DNA from: Sphaerolaimus hirsutus | Taxonomy: Eukaryota; Nematoda; Chromadorea; Monhysterida; Sphaerolaimidae | Reading direction: 5' to 3' | DNA: 64,000 nt | NCBI GenBank assembly: GCA_964036195.1 | Contig: OZ038460.1 | Span: 17,735,504 to 17,799,503 of the forward strand | In this document: positions 50,854 through 63,418 of the stretch, piece by piece | Layout of the letters: every line of letters starts with the position of its first letter | Numbering within the stretch: position 1 is the stretch's first letter | The notes under the pieces: generated by a model | Databases searched by the model: none | What the model saw: only the letters and a program-made list of their open reading frames with translations | Told to the model about the DNA's origin: nothing | Position numbers and translations under genes: made by a program

Positions 50854-51355
50854 TTAGATGCGTTGCGGCACTTTTGTGTTGTGCGTTGAGTTACTTAGTT
50901 GTGCAGGTGCCAGTCCCGCAAATTGAAAAGTGAGAACTAAAATGGCAAATGCCAAGTGCAGGAGTGGCGAAGTGCGAAGGCACAGAAAACGTATTTTGGA
51001 TTGGCTTTATTTCGGCTTTTTCACGGCTATGAGAGGAGAAAAAAAAAGTTAAAAATAGTCAAAATTTTGCAGTCAAAAAAGTTAAAAATAGTCAGCATAT
51101 ACTATACAGTCAAGAATAGCTGAAAGCTGAAAGCAAAAATCTGATGAAATAGTGAATTTGAAGGTGTAAATGGACAAAAAGGTATAAAAAGTAGCGATTT
51201 TGTTTGAAAATTCAAGCAAAATTTTTCAGAAATACTCACTTTTACGTTTTCCAGGGAAACAGTGTTTTACTCAAGTTTACTCATGAGTAAAAGTAAAAAT
51301 TCTTTACGCTTTCTGTACTCAGGGGTGGTTAAAAAAACACTTTACGTGTATTTTG

Positions 51356-51382
51356 AAAAAGTTCAGTACTTTTAACAACTCT
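51356..51382. mobile_element. right terminus of a CAGAGTTG-family element
   Basis: 'gttcagtacttttaacaac' then tctg, preceded by aacgtaaa-type words from about 51230. The same end stands in copy B near 60785-60809. Confidence 0.55.
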
Positions 51383-51682
51383 GAGCTGCACCCGGTACTA
51401 TCTGCGGTCTGCGCATTAGTTGGCCGACAGCCAGCGGTCAACTGAGAAATCATTTTTGTAGGCGTCTTAGTTAACGCAAATAACTCCATGTGTTGTTGTC
51501 CACACCTGTGGAAGGTATTTACAGTAGGATGAGGCATGATGCATTTCTGTCAACACGAATTATGGATTTTTCAGTTGACCGCTGGCCGATCGTCAACTAG
51601 TATGCGTGCCCCGTGGGATTTATTGCTTTGTGCAAAGTCACCAATCTCAATCGTGCAGCGGGCACTGTAAATAAAATACATA

Positions 51683-52036
51683 CCGTAAATCCTCGAATAA
51701 GTCCCCCCTCGAATAACTCCCCCCTATTTTATGGGTGGGAAAGAAGTCCACGTATAAAAAAACTTTTTTATGTATACGTTCATTAAAAGTATGCATTATT
51801 CTGCATTTGATGCACACTAACATTGATTTCATTACATGAATTATGGGATTTCTATACTGGCTTAGACCTTTATGCAACTAACTTAACCCCATTATGATAT
51901 ATTGGTCACGCTTTTTACTCAAAATTCCGACGAAAAAATAACTCCCCCCTCGAATAACTCCCCCCTCGAATAAGTCCCCCCTCAAAAAATTCTGAGGAAA
52001 AAATAACTCCCCGGGGACTTATTCGAGGATTTACGG
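51683..52036. mobile_element. TA-TSD fold-back MITE (copy A)
   Basis: CCGTAAATCCTCGAATAAG at the left and CTTATTCGAGGATTTACGG at the right, TA on both sides. Subfamily of 638-1099. Copy B has it at 61103-61461. Confidence 0.85.
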
Positions 52037-52475
52037 TATTTACAGAGCACCGCCCCCTCAACAGTGTTGGACCACTTTGTTGTGTTTGTGTTTGTGCACT
52101 ATCCCTTTGTGCACTTTCACTTGGCTGCACAACTCTACTATGTTTGCATCTGTTTTACTTACTTGTCGGTGGATGAATGTAATATTGTTGAGTTGACATT
52201 TTTTGGGACTGTATTTGTATTTGTTTACGTTTTTAGTTCCTTTTCTAGTCCTTCATTTTGATGAAGTTTCTGCGTGGAGTGTTTACTGTATGCAAATAAA
52301 TTTATGTTATGTTTGTGTTTTTGAGGATGTAAATTTTCAGCATTGGTTTGCTGAGAATAAGCGAATCTCCCGTTTTATTTTACTTAAAATAATTGAAGTG
52401 TGATGTGTGAAATTTATATATTTTTTCATAATTACCCCTGTTCCGCAAACTCTCAATTCACTACATATTCTAACC

Positions 52476-52912
52476 CAGGGCCGTATCCAGGGGGGGGGCG
52501 GGGGGGGCTGCAGCCCCCCCCCCTCCCGGGCTGAGACAAAAAAGTGACCGGAAAATGGCACTTTTTCAACGTCAGCGTAAAAAATTTTTGCGCGCAAGCG
52601 CGCAATTTTCACCTGAGGTGATGTATTATCTACAGATTTGCTCCCTGCGGCCGAAATCGTTACAAACATACTCAATTGTGTGCTGTTTGCTGTATTTGTA
52701 TGTATATTTACATACATATACAGCGTTCCAAGGCGCTGGCGCCAACACCAATGGCGCCATGGCGTTGCGCCTACTAATGGCGCCAGCGTCAGGGCGCCAA
52801 TTAAGCCACTGTATACGTAAAAATTTAGGGGGGGGGGGGGGCTGAGCCCCCCCGCTCGCCGGCCTCCGTAAACAAACAGCACCCCCGCTCAAAAATCCTG
52901 GATACGTCCCTG
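52476..52912. mobile_element. CAGGGCCGTATCCAGG hAT MITE in copy A only, 8-bp TSD ttctaacc
   Basis: Left end CAGGGCCGTATCCAGG, right end CCTGGATACGTCCCTG, ttctaacc on both sides (52468-52475, 52913-52920). Copy B has one ttctaacc at 61896-61903. CAGGGNCGTATCCAGG ends are typical of hAT MITEs of animals (established). A GCGCC-word patch (52725-52800) lies in the middle. Confidence 0.95.
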
Positions 52913-53244
52913 TTCTAACCTTTGTTTGGATGCAACACCTCAAAAAAATTGAACTTCCGCCCGCCGGCAGTAGTTCACTTAACTTTAATGTAAACTTGAG
53001 CTCCAAATATTTCAATCTAAAATCGACACACTTCATTTTATTTTATCAGTTTTTCAAAATTTCCCTCAACAAAATCCCAGTAGATATCGATCGGCATGTA
53101 TTCCGTGATTCAATGTGATTTATTTTGACAGGTGAAATACGGAAATCTTAGTTGACCGATGTGTTTACACTGCATGAGGATATGTTAACTGTCCAGGTGC
53201 CGATTCCGCAAGTGGATATTCACAGGTGACTATTTACAAGCCCA

Positions 53245-53640
53245 TGGGGGCACTCCCAGACCATGTAAAAGACCCTGTGAAGTGTTAAAAGACCGTGTAA
53301 AATGTCATGTGTCATGTAAAAAAACCCTGTAAAGTGTCAAATGTTATGAAAAAGACCCTGTAAAGTTTCATGTGTATCCCAATCTTATTTTATCGTATAC
53401 AAATCTTACCTCTTGACATAATATTTGGATACAAAAACATGAGATTTGGATACGATAAAAATGCGATTTGGACACACAGACACTTTACAGGGTCTTTTAC
53501 ATTACATTTGACACTTTACAGGGTCTTTTACATGACACATGACATTTTACAGGGTATTGTATAAGACACTGACATTTTACAGGGTCTTTCACACTTTACA
53601 GGGTCTTTTATAGGGTCTGGGAGTGGCACCAGGGCCCGTA
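53245..53640. mobile_element. TGTCA-word element (copy A)
   Basis: 'ggcactcccagaccatgtaaa' to 'gggtctgggagtggcacc', arms of 'gaccctgtaaagtg' words and an 'aatcttatt'/'catgagattt' core. Present in copy B at 62225-62618. Confidence 0.8.
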
Positions 53641-53689
53641 AGTGCTAAATAATCTAGTCGAGCTCAAACCCTCAAGATGACTCGAGGCT

Positions 53690-53805
53690 AGTGATGTAAA
53701 AAGCGCCGTGGCGCTTTTCCGAACACCGGCGGCAAGCGCCAATGGAATTGCCAATGGCGCCTTTTTCTTTGGCGCTAGCGCCAGCGCCATGGCGGCTTTA
53801 CATGA
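53690..53805. mobile_element. short TAGTGATGT/GCGCC element (copy A)
   Basis: TAGTGATGTAAAAAGCGCC to 'ggcggctttacatgacta'. The same in copy B at 62665-62785. No TSD can be seen. Confidence 0.7.
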
Positions 53806-54444
53806 CTACAGAAATCACACAATTATGCATGCGCGTTTAGTTCCACTGTCACGTCACTACAAATGTATAATCGTGTGGATAATTGCACGAAATGAACCTC
53901 GCCCTGATTTTGCGCGTGTCAAGTAATTTCCCTCTTCACAATTGTCAATTTGTGCATTGTCACCAGTTTTGTATCACCTCAAGACGACATTGGAAATGTG
54001 AAATCACTATTTGTGCCTTCTTGCTGTTTACCATATTTTTTTTGCGATTTTTGAATAGATTTTTTTGGTCATTTTTAGTGCTCGGATGTTAATTGTTTTA
54101 TTTTTTATATATTGATTTTATTTTTTATTATTGGTTGTAAATATTATAACATTTCATGATCTGTATTTTCATATATTGCTTTTAATAAAGGTAAGTTTGA
54201 AAATCGAAAATAGCGGACAATTATCGCGATTCAATTATCCGATCGACGTTTTCCTCTAGATTTATACAGACTATTGAGCGGCCAAAAAAAAATGCTTACT
54301 CGCGTGCCGGGCGCCTTAAATGAGCAATACGTTCTAATTGGCTCTGGCCCCAGGAACTAGCATCATTTACCCCATTTCCCCCCTCAAATTTCAACCACTT
54401 ATCCATTTACCCCCCTCAAAAAAACACTCCCCCCCAACCCCCAG

Positions 54445-54708
54445 GACTTCTCTAACAGCGAGCGCGACCACTTGCTATCCACCAGTCTCCTCGACGACGC
54501 GTCGCCGCGCCGCTGCAGCGACGGAAACTTGGACACTCTTGCCGCCGCGGCGGCAGCAACTTTGCCGCGCGGCATGGCGTCTGTAGGCGACAGTTCGTGC
54601 GGCGTCCGGCCGCGGTTGAATGGGGTGGCTGCGCTGCGCAGCGGATGAGCAGAGCACTAGTTCGTTGAGTACGCAGATCAAGGGGGAGCCCTTGGCTAAT
54701 GATCCTAG
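54445..54708 (+). pseudogene. copy A of the Ser/Arg-rich exon (frame broken)
   Basis: Same exon as 63419-63681: after ccaacccccag it reads DFSNSERDHLLSTSLLDDAS, PRRCSDGNLDTLAAAAAATL and so on. One extra g near 54643 (cagcggatgag against cagcgatgag) shifts the frame before the end. It stops at gatcctag, the first base of the gap following. Either a true allele difference, a decayed duplicate or a sequencing error. Confidence 0.6.
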
Positions 54709-54908
54709 NNNNNNNNNNNNNNNNNNNNNNNNNNNNNNNNNNNNNNNNNNNNNNNNNNNNNNNNNNNNNNNNNNNNNNNNNNNNNNNNNNNNNNNNNNNN
54801 NNNNNNNNNNNNNNNNNNNNNNNNNNNNNNNNNNNNNNNNNNNNNNNNNNNNNNNNNNNNNNNNNNNNNNNNNNNNNNNNNNNNNNNNNNNNNNNNNNNN
54901 NNNNNNNN
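54709..54908. other. assembly gap (200 N) between copies A and B
   Basis: Exactly 200 N. It separates the end of copy A (at the exon's donor) from the start of copy B. Confidence 0.98.
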
Positions 54909-57536
54909 CTTCTTAGTGAAGTGAATTGAGTTGGTTGAATCAGCATACAAAAAGACAGCCAATTGTTATTGTCAAATGCAGAAAATTTCCAGACTTTCCA
55001 TTTGCACTTGCAAACTTGTTTGCTCACAAAAATCTGAAGTGTGAGTTGTCTGTTTTATCGTTATGTAATCATATTGCATAATCCTGACAATCTTACCTAT
55101 GATTGTTTTTTTCAATTTGCATTGTACTTTACTGTGTGTAATATTCAGATTAAGACTTTATCACAGCAGAATAATACTGCACCTATTTTTCATCCACCCT
55201 TGTCTGTATAATTTCAAAAACATTAAAAATACAGCAGTATGTTTAAATTTTGAATCAATAAATATAAATCATTTGATTGATTCCAAACCCATACTGTGTC
55301 CCACTACTTCTGGAACATACCAAATAACATTCGCATGACTCCCCGCGTCTTTGCAAATGTGCGTCCCCCGTTGCAGTTCACATTTTATTTCATCTTATCT
55401 ACATGTTGAATCTTTATATTTCGGGTGAATTTCTCGATACTTCCTTCGATAGTGGGGCATTTTACTGTTATGATTTAGTATTTACATTTAAATTAGGGGT
55501 TTGTCTATATCATTTTTGATTGCATGGATGCCAGAATTTCGTAAACGTACCTGTATATTTATTAACGTTAAGCTTTCATTTTCTTTGCCATTTTAACAAT
55601 TTTGTTGGTTCCTAAATCTATTCCAGAGATCAAAAGAATGTCCAGTGATCGAACATCGATAAGGAGTGCATTTTCTGTCGATTGAACTTTTTAATATTCC
55701 ACAGAATGTGCGAAATTTAAATGTGTTTATAGCGGAAAGTTTCTACATTTTTTCATAATTCAATCAGAATTCATTTTTCATTCCTTTTGACAGATTACTG
55801 TCCTTTTTTTCATGTCTTCGTAGTATTTTATCGTATTTAAAGTGTGGATTTGTTGCACCGGCGGGGTAGAATTAGAAATAACGATGTTTTTGTACAGACA
55901 TGTTTTTTCCCGGTATTCTGGTATCAGTTTTGGCTGGCTCAATTAGTGTTTTTCATCGAACTGCTTTATGTACGATATGAAAAATGCTCAATATTCAGTA
56001 CAAAAAGTGTTCAAACAAGCATATGAATAAATACATAAATATATGGCTAAAAATAGTTTAAAATAGACAATAGCTAATTCAATTAGCCATTTCGAAGGTA
56101 AAATTGTCAAATTTAAGGCGGGCCGAAGGGTAAGCCCTGCTAGTAACATCAATTTACACGGGACTGGTTTTTGCCGCCCTGTGCGCGTGGGTGTCTAACT
56201 GCTAAATGTTCCCGCGCGGGAGTTTCCATTTCACTTGTATTTTCAGGTATTTACAATTTACAATTGGGAGGCAATGTATGCATACTGTAAAGTGTCTTTC
56301 CTTTACAGCCATCGCTGCATTTGTTCCCGTTCCCACATTTGATTTTAGATTTTGCGCTCATTGAGTGGGATATTTGTGACGTATTTCATTCATCTGGATT
56401 TATCGACGTTTAAATTCAAATAGATTTTGGACGTTTTAATGGCTAAATACAATAGCTAGGGGCTCTTCACACGGGCTAAATAGTTTGGTCAATTTTGGCT
56501 AATATTGTTGGTTGTTTTTGTGTAGAGTTTTGCCAAATCGGGCTTATTGGAGATTATGTAATAAATTGTATTATTTAATTTGTAAGTCCAGGTAAGTATA
56601 GAAAATCTTTGGATTGTTATATGGGCATCTTTGTTGTGTGTTTGGTCATGTTTTGTTATTCAAAGTTATTCTGTCCACATTTTTCCCACCCGATATGAAC
56701 AATACACCCCCCCCCCACTGTGAAAAGATAAGAATATTGTCGTATCGTCCTTGAAACAGTGTGTGACTTACGTATGCGTTTGCTGCCGGCACGCATGGGC
56801 TTTTGTCACGATGTATGCATAATTTTTTTTTATTTTTAACATTTTGAGTATTTTAGATGATTTTTTTTCGCTTTTTTATGGAATGTTTCAAGATGAGAGA
56901 CAGTTGTGTCTGCGATAGTCAAATGAAGCTTTAAAATATACAGCATGAAATTTTATTGAGGACTCGGAATTTCTATCCTCGACCAATTTTTTTACAGAGA
57001 TTTATTTTTACGCGAACTTTTTAAAAAAATTTCTTCACATTTTCTACCAGAAATTTATCGGTTCTCACGTGTTGTATTCCTTTCCCATGACCAGATTGTC
57101 TGGAAAATTCGTGCAAATCAAAAATCCCAACTAGTAATAATTTATTTTCGAATTTCAAATTTGTCCATTATAAATTTTCTCATGTGCCCAGTGTCAAAAT
57201 TAAAGGTTTTTGACCGCGGCCGCGCCCACTGCGCAGCGGGAAATTTTCACACCACTCTCATAAAATATTTTTTTTAGAAAAAAAATCCCTGCGCATGAGA
57301 TTACACAATCTCATGGTCACCGCTGAATTTGTCGCGTCGCATTATTTTTTTCACGTTGTTTACATGTTTACAATTTATTTTACATGCGCATTTGTTTTTG
57401 GTTGAATTTGAAAGTTATATTTATATTCATGTAGGTATGTGGAATAAAAGCTATGATATATAGTTACATACAAAAATGATAGTGATATTTTTGCGCGCAT
57501 CCTTTCTGATCGTATTTGTTTGTAAAGTTTATTGTA

Positions 57537-58455
57537 CATGGTCGGGCTGAAAAGTCCCCGGGCAGTGCTCTCCATTCACGCTAGGGGTAAGCTACGGTTA
57601 TAAAATTTTAACACATTAATATATCAGGTGTTTTGAGTCTTCACCCAAAATTTCACCCCTCTAGCTCCACCCACTGCGAAACTGTGGGGGTTACAATTTC
57701 GGTCATTTTGTACTGATGTACAAATGGTGCTCTAGCTCAACGCTGCTTTAAGTTGTGATCATGAAACTTTGGCTAGTGTAAGCCACCAGTGTGTTGGCAA
57801 TGTGCTGATAGTATTCAACACTTTCATCAACATCATTGCTATTAAGGTAAAATTAATATGCAGATCAGGGTGATGTGCAAGAAACGTGGGAACTGTGATG
57901 GATGTTTTAGGTGATCATCTGAGATCATGTTGTATTGCAGTGATTTTAATGTTGTTTTGAAATGTGCAGTAAATTATTATGTCAATTAAATTTCATTTGT
58001 GTTTCATTACTAATCTGTAGTGGACACATTACCTGTGTTCAACAGAATTGTGCATGAAAAACGCCTCCTGTATTAACCTGTATTGACCAACCGTAGAGGC
58101 AGAATGATGAATTTGGTAGTGAGAGTAGTGACAGTAATGGCAATATGGACTAGGCTTATGATATAATAGCTAATGTTGGTTAGTGCTGGCACATTTCCAA
58201 CACTGGTGGCTTACACTAGCCAAAGTTTCATGATCACAACTTAAAGCAGCATTGAGCTAGAGCACCATTTGTACATCAGTACAAAATGACCGAAATTGTA
58301 ACCCCCATAGTTCCGCAGTGGGTGGAGCTAGAAAAGTGAAATTATGGGTGAAAACTCAAAACACCTGACATATTAACGTGTTAAAATTTTATAACCGTAG
58401 CTTACCCCTAGCGCGAATGGCGAGCACTGCCCGGGGACTTTTCAGCCCGACCATG
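57537..58455. mobile_element. CATGGTCGGGCTGAAAAG fold-back in copy B only
   Basis: Left 'catggtcgggctgaaaagtc' is mirrored by the right 'gacttttcagcccgaccatg'; long arms run to a centre near 58000. Copy A lacks it at 48138. Its right half is closely related to 4130-4850 and the inverse at 9130-9700, so the giant palindrome of the peptidase intron was built from this family. The target is not clear (gta/tac flanks). Confidence 0.8.
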
Positions 58456-58805
58456 TACTTGAATCGTTTAAAACTTGCACTGGCAGATAATTTGATAAAG
58501 GAAGGCTTGTGTAAAAATATTTACACACACCAGTTGACTACCTAAATTTACAGAACTGATAAATTTGTTTAAATTTATTTTAGTTTTCCGAAATGAGGAG
58601 TCTGTCGACCACTGCTAGCTGTAATAAATAATGAATTTTTGTGCACTCAAATGTGTTTAAAACTGATTTTCTCAGTAGTGGGAATTTCGGTTGTCAACTA
58701 TTTAGCGTGCGTGCCGGAATTCCATATCCTGGTATTTTGCAGGGTACATAGATGCAACCCCCCAGATGTTATTTACTAAATATTTATTTAACAAAAAATT
58801 GCATA

Positions 58806-59014
58806 ATATATACTTGGCGGACATCACACTAAGGTAGTATGAAAACGTACCATAACCCATCTGAATAATGAACCAAAAATTATACAATCTTTCATCATAA
58901 TACATATTTCGTTTTTTACTATGGAATAATTAATTACGAAATTTATCACATGACTTTATTCATTTAAATTATGGTAGGTTTTCATACTAGGTGTGCTGTC
59001 CGCCGAGTATACCA
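58806..59014. mobile_element. TATACTCGG-family fold-back (copy B)
   Basis: Counterpart of 48488-48692; B has extra 'aaggtagt' at the left arm. Confidence 0.75.
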
Positions 59015-59175
59015 ATGTGACGATCGAAAGATTCATAAATATCTTTAGTGGGCACAAAATACCTGCATTTGCTCAGTTGCAGCGCTGTGCTTCGGTTGAA
59101 GAGCTGCAGCATTTGTGTGCTTTACCTGGCGACTCTTAGAAAGCTCCGCGGCAAACCTGTCCCATTAAAAAGCTA

Positions 59176-59645
59176 CGGTTCAAACGGGATCCCGATCCCG
59201 AATCCCAAAAAAATGTCGCGATTTTGTGGTCCCCATCCCGATCCCGAAACTCCAATTCCGATCCCGATCCCGAAATCTCAAAAAAAGCCAATCCCGATCC
59301 CGAAATGTTTGAAATTACGATTCCGATCCCGAAACCCCAATCCCGATCCCGAAAAAATCCGTGGAAATGACAAAAAAATGTAAAATTGTCCTTTTTGCAC
59401 AGAACAATGTGAACGGAAACCTCCAGCGTCAATTTTATACCACCTTTCTGGCATCCGAGAGTGTTTAATAGCTTTGTGAATGCCAGAATTTTGGTCAAAA
59501 TCTCAACCCCGAGACCGTAATCCAATCCCGAAAAAAGGACGATCCCGATACCATGGTCCCGATCCCGAAATCTCAAAAAGCCGACCCCGATCCCAATCCC
59601 GAAAGTCCAATCCCGATCCCGAAAAGTCAATCCCGATTGAACCCT
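59176..59645. mobile_element. CCCGAT-word hAT-like MITE (copy B)
   Basis: Counterpart of 49907-50335; the right arm is longer by a few cgatccc units and 'ataccatggtcccg'. Confidence 0.85.
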
Positions 59646-60039
59646 AGCGTCACGTGCCGCTGGATTGTCAAAATCTCGTTGTAATGTTTAGCTGGGCGCC
59701 CGCAGACATACGCACTGATATGCAACGTGGTGTATGTCTCCGCTGTTATTCGATCCCTGAGTGGTATGTGATTGTGTAGTCATAGTATTTATGTGCGCGA
59801 TAAGTGTATCAGTATCAGTGTGTGATGTTACAGTAACAGTAAAATCCACGTGAAATGGCTCCCTACTAGTGTGCATTTTGTACTTGCGTGTGCTTTGTAA
59901 CTAGGCATGTTGTCTCCGAATGTGTCAATCTGCAACGACCCAGCCGCGCAGGTGAGATGTGCACTGCACTGTTTGTGGTTTAGATGCGCTGTGGCACTTT
60001 GTATTGTGCGTTGAGTTACTTAGTTGTGCAGGTGCCAGT

Positions 60040-60260
60040 CCCGCAAATTGAGAAGTGAGAAGTGAAATGGCAAATACGAAGTGAAGTGGCAAATGCGAAG
60101 TGAATTAGCAAAAGCGAAGCGAAATGGCAAGTGAAATGGCTAAAGCGAAGTATAAAAATGAAAATAAAAAGTAATTTCATTTCGCTTTTGCCATTTTACT
60201 TCTATATTCACTTTGCTTTTGCCATTTTACTTCTCAAATCTCAATTTGCGGAACTGCCAC
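60040..60260. mobile_element. GAAATGGCAAA-word fold-back (copy B)
   Basis: 'gcaaattgagaagtgagaag', repeated 'gaagtgaaatggcaaa' words, then the inverse 'ttttgccattttacttct', 'caatttgcggaac'. Copy A keeps only part of it at about 50917-50990. Confidence 0.65.
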
Positions 60261-61102
60261 CAGATGTGCCGCTAGCTCTGAGATATGGCACCATAGGTGT
60301 AAAAATGTATCCACAAATACGTATACTCGAGCACTGAGTAAATACGTTTACGTTTCCTCTGAAAGAAAGTCCACGAACACACCTTTACGCGTTCTTTTTA
60401 AAAGTATACTCGAGTACAGAAAACGTATTTCTGATAGGCTTTATTTCGGATTTTTCACGCCAAAGAAAGAAAAAAAGAAAAACAGTTAAAAATAGCGAAA
60501 AATAGTCAAAATTTCGTCAAACATAATCAAAAGAACATTACAGTCAAGAATTGCCGAAAATTGGCAAAAGTCTGAAGAAATACTGAATTTGAAGGTGAAA
60601 ATGGGTAAATATTTATAAAAATTAGTGATTTTAAGTGAAAATTGTGGCAAAATTCCTCAGAAATACTCACTTTTACGTTTTCCAGGGAAAAGTATTTTAC
60701 TCATGAGTAAAAGTAACAAATTTCTTTACGCTTTCTGTACTCAGGGGTGAGTAAAAAATAAATAATTACGTTTATTTTGTAAAAAGTTCAGTACTTTTAA
60801 CAACTCTGAGCTGCACCCGGTACTATCTGCGGTCGGCACATTAGTTGGCCGACGGCCAGCGGTCAACTGAGAAATCCTTTTTATAGGCGCCTTAGTTAAC
60901 GTCAATAACTCCATGTGTTGTTATCTACACCAAGGTATTTACAGTAGGATCAAGCATGATGCATTTCCGTCAACATAAATTATGGATTTTTCAGTTGACC
61001 GCTGGCCGATCGTCAACTAATATGCGTGCCCCGTGGGATTTTTTGCTTTGTGCAAAGTCACCAATCTCAATCGTGCAGCGGGCACTGTAAATAAAATACA
61101 TA

Positions 61103-61461
61103 CCGTAAATCCTCGAATAAGTCCCCCCTCGAATAACTCCCCCCTATTTTATGGGTGGGAAAGAAGTCCACGTATAAAAAAACTTTTTTATGTATACGTT
61201 CATTAAAAGTATGCATTATTCTGCATTTGATGCACACTAACATTGATTTCATTACATGAATTATGGGATTTCTATACTGGCTTAGACCTTTATGCAACTA
61301 ACTTAACCCCATTCGGATGATATATTGGTCATGCTTTTTACTCAAAATTCCGACGAAAAAATAACTCCCCCCTCGAATAACTCCCCCCCTCGAATAAGTC
61401 CCCCCTCAAAAAATTCTGAGGAAAAAATAACTCCCCTGGGGACTTATTCGAGGATTTACGG
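61103..61461. mobile_element. TA-TSD fold-back MITE (copy B)
   Basis: Counterpart of 51683-52036, five bases longer. Confidence 0.85.
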
Positions 61462-62224
61462 TATTTACAGAGCACCGCCCCCTCAACAGTGTTGGACCAC
61501 TTTGTTGTGTTTGTGTTTATGCACTATCCCTTTGTGCACTTTCACTTGGCTGCACAACTCTCTACTATTGTTTGCATCTGTTGTATTTACTTGTCTGTGG
61601 ATGAATGTAAAATTGTCGAGTTGACATTTTTTGGGACTGTATTTGTATTTGTTTACGTTTTTAGTTCCTTTTCTAGTCCTTCATTTTGATGAAGTTTCTG
61701 CGTGGAGTGTTTACTGTATGCAAATAAATTTATGTTATGTTGTGTTTTTGAGGATGTAAATTTTCAGCATTGGTTTGCTGAGAATGAGCGAATCTCCCGT
61801 TTTATTTTACTTAAAATAATTGAAGTGTGATGTGTGAAATTTATATATTTTTTCATAATTACCCCTGTTCCGCAAAGTCTCAATTCACCTACATATTCTA
61901 ACCTTTGTTTGGATGCAACACAAAAAATTGAACTTCCGCCCGCCGGCAGTAGTTCACTTAACTTTTAAAGTAAACTTGAGCTCCAAAATATTTCAATCTA
62001 AAATCGACACACACTTTATTTTATTTTATCAGTTTTCCAAATTTCCCTCAACAAATCCCAGTAGATATCGATCGGCATGTATTCCGTGATTAAATGTGAT
62101 TTATTTTGACAGGTGAAATACGGAAATCTTAGTTGACCGATGTATTTACACTGCATGAGGATATGTTAACTGTCCAGGTGCCTATTCCGCAAGTGGATAT
62201 TCACAGTGACTATTTACAAGGCCC

Positions 62225-62618
62225 ATGGGGGCACTCCCAGACCCTGTAAAAGACCCTGTAAAGTGTAAAAGACCGTGTAAAATGTCATGTGTCAAGTAAA
62301 AAACCCTGTAAAGTGTCAAATGTTATGAAAAAGACCCTGTAAAGTTTCATGTGTATCCCAATCTTATTTTATCGTATCCAAATCTTTCCTCTTGACATAA
62401 TATTTGGATACAAAAACATAAGATTTGGATACGATAAAAATGCGATTTGGACACCCAGACACTTTACAGGGTATTTTACATGACATTTGACACTTTACAG
62501 GGTCTTTTACATGACACATGACATTTTACAGGGTATTTTATAAGACACATGACATTTTACAGGGTCTTTCACACTTTACAGTATCTTTTATAGGGTCTGG
62601 GAGTGGCACCAGGCCCGT
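62225..62618. mobile_element. TGTCA-word element (copy B)
   Basis: Counterpart of 53245-53640. Confidence 0.8.
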
Positions 62619-63418
62619 AAGTGCTAGTCTAGTCGAGCTCAAACCCTCAAGATGACTGGAGGCTAGTGATGTAAAAAGCGCCGTGGCGCTTTTCCGAACT
62701 ACGGCGGCAAGCGCCAATGGAATTGCCAATGGCGCCTTTTTTCTTTGGCGCTAGCGCCAGCGCCATGGCGGCTTTACATGACTACAGAAATCACACAATT
62801 ATGCATGCGCGTTTAGTTCCTCACTGTCACGTCACTACAAAGTATAATCGTGTGGATAATTGCGCGAAATGAACCTCGCCCTGATTTTGCGCGTGTCAAG
62901 TAATTTCCCTCTTCACAATTGTCAATTTATGCATTGTCACCAGTTTTGTATCACCTCCAGACATTGTAAATGTGAAATCACTATTTGTGCCTTCTTGCTG
63001 TTTACCATATTTTTTGAGCCTCGGCAGTGACTAGATTTTTTCGTCATTTTTAGTGCTCGGATTGTATTTTTTTCTCAATTTGGTTTTTTTTATTGGTTGT
63101 AAATATTATAACATTCCGCGATCTGTATTTTCATAGATTGCTTTTAATATAGGTAGATTTCGAAAATCGTAAATAGCGGACAATTATCGTGTGACGTGGG
63201 ATTCAATTATCCGATCACGTTTTCCTCAAGATTTATACAGACTATTGAGCGGCCAAAAAAAAACGCTTACTCGCGTGCTGGACGCCTTAAATGAGCATTA
63301 CGTTCTAATTGGCTCTGGCCCCAGGAACTAGCATCATTTACCCCATTTGACCCCCTCAAATTTCAACCACTTACTCATTTACCCCCCTCAAAAAAACACT
63401 CCCCCCCCCAACCCCCAG

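Larger units (their letters stand above)
45585..54708. repeat. copy A of a 9-kb head-to-tail duplication (likely alternative haplotype)
   Basis: Aligns end to end with 54970-63681, in the same order and orientation, at high identity (only scattered SNPs over kilobases, e.g. 46850-48140 against 56230-57530). A-only insertions: 48731-49773, 50693-50853, 52476-52912. It stops at the 200-N gap exactly where its exon ends. Confidence 0.9.
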
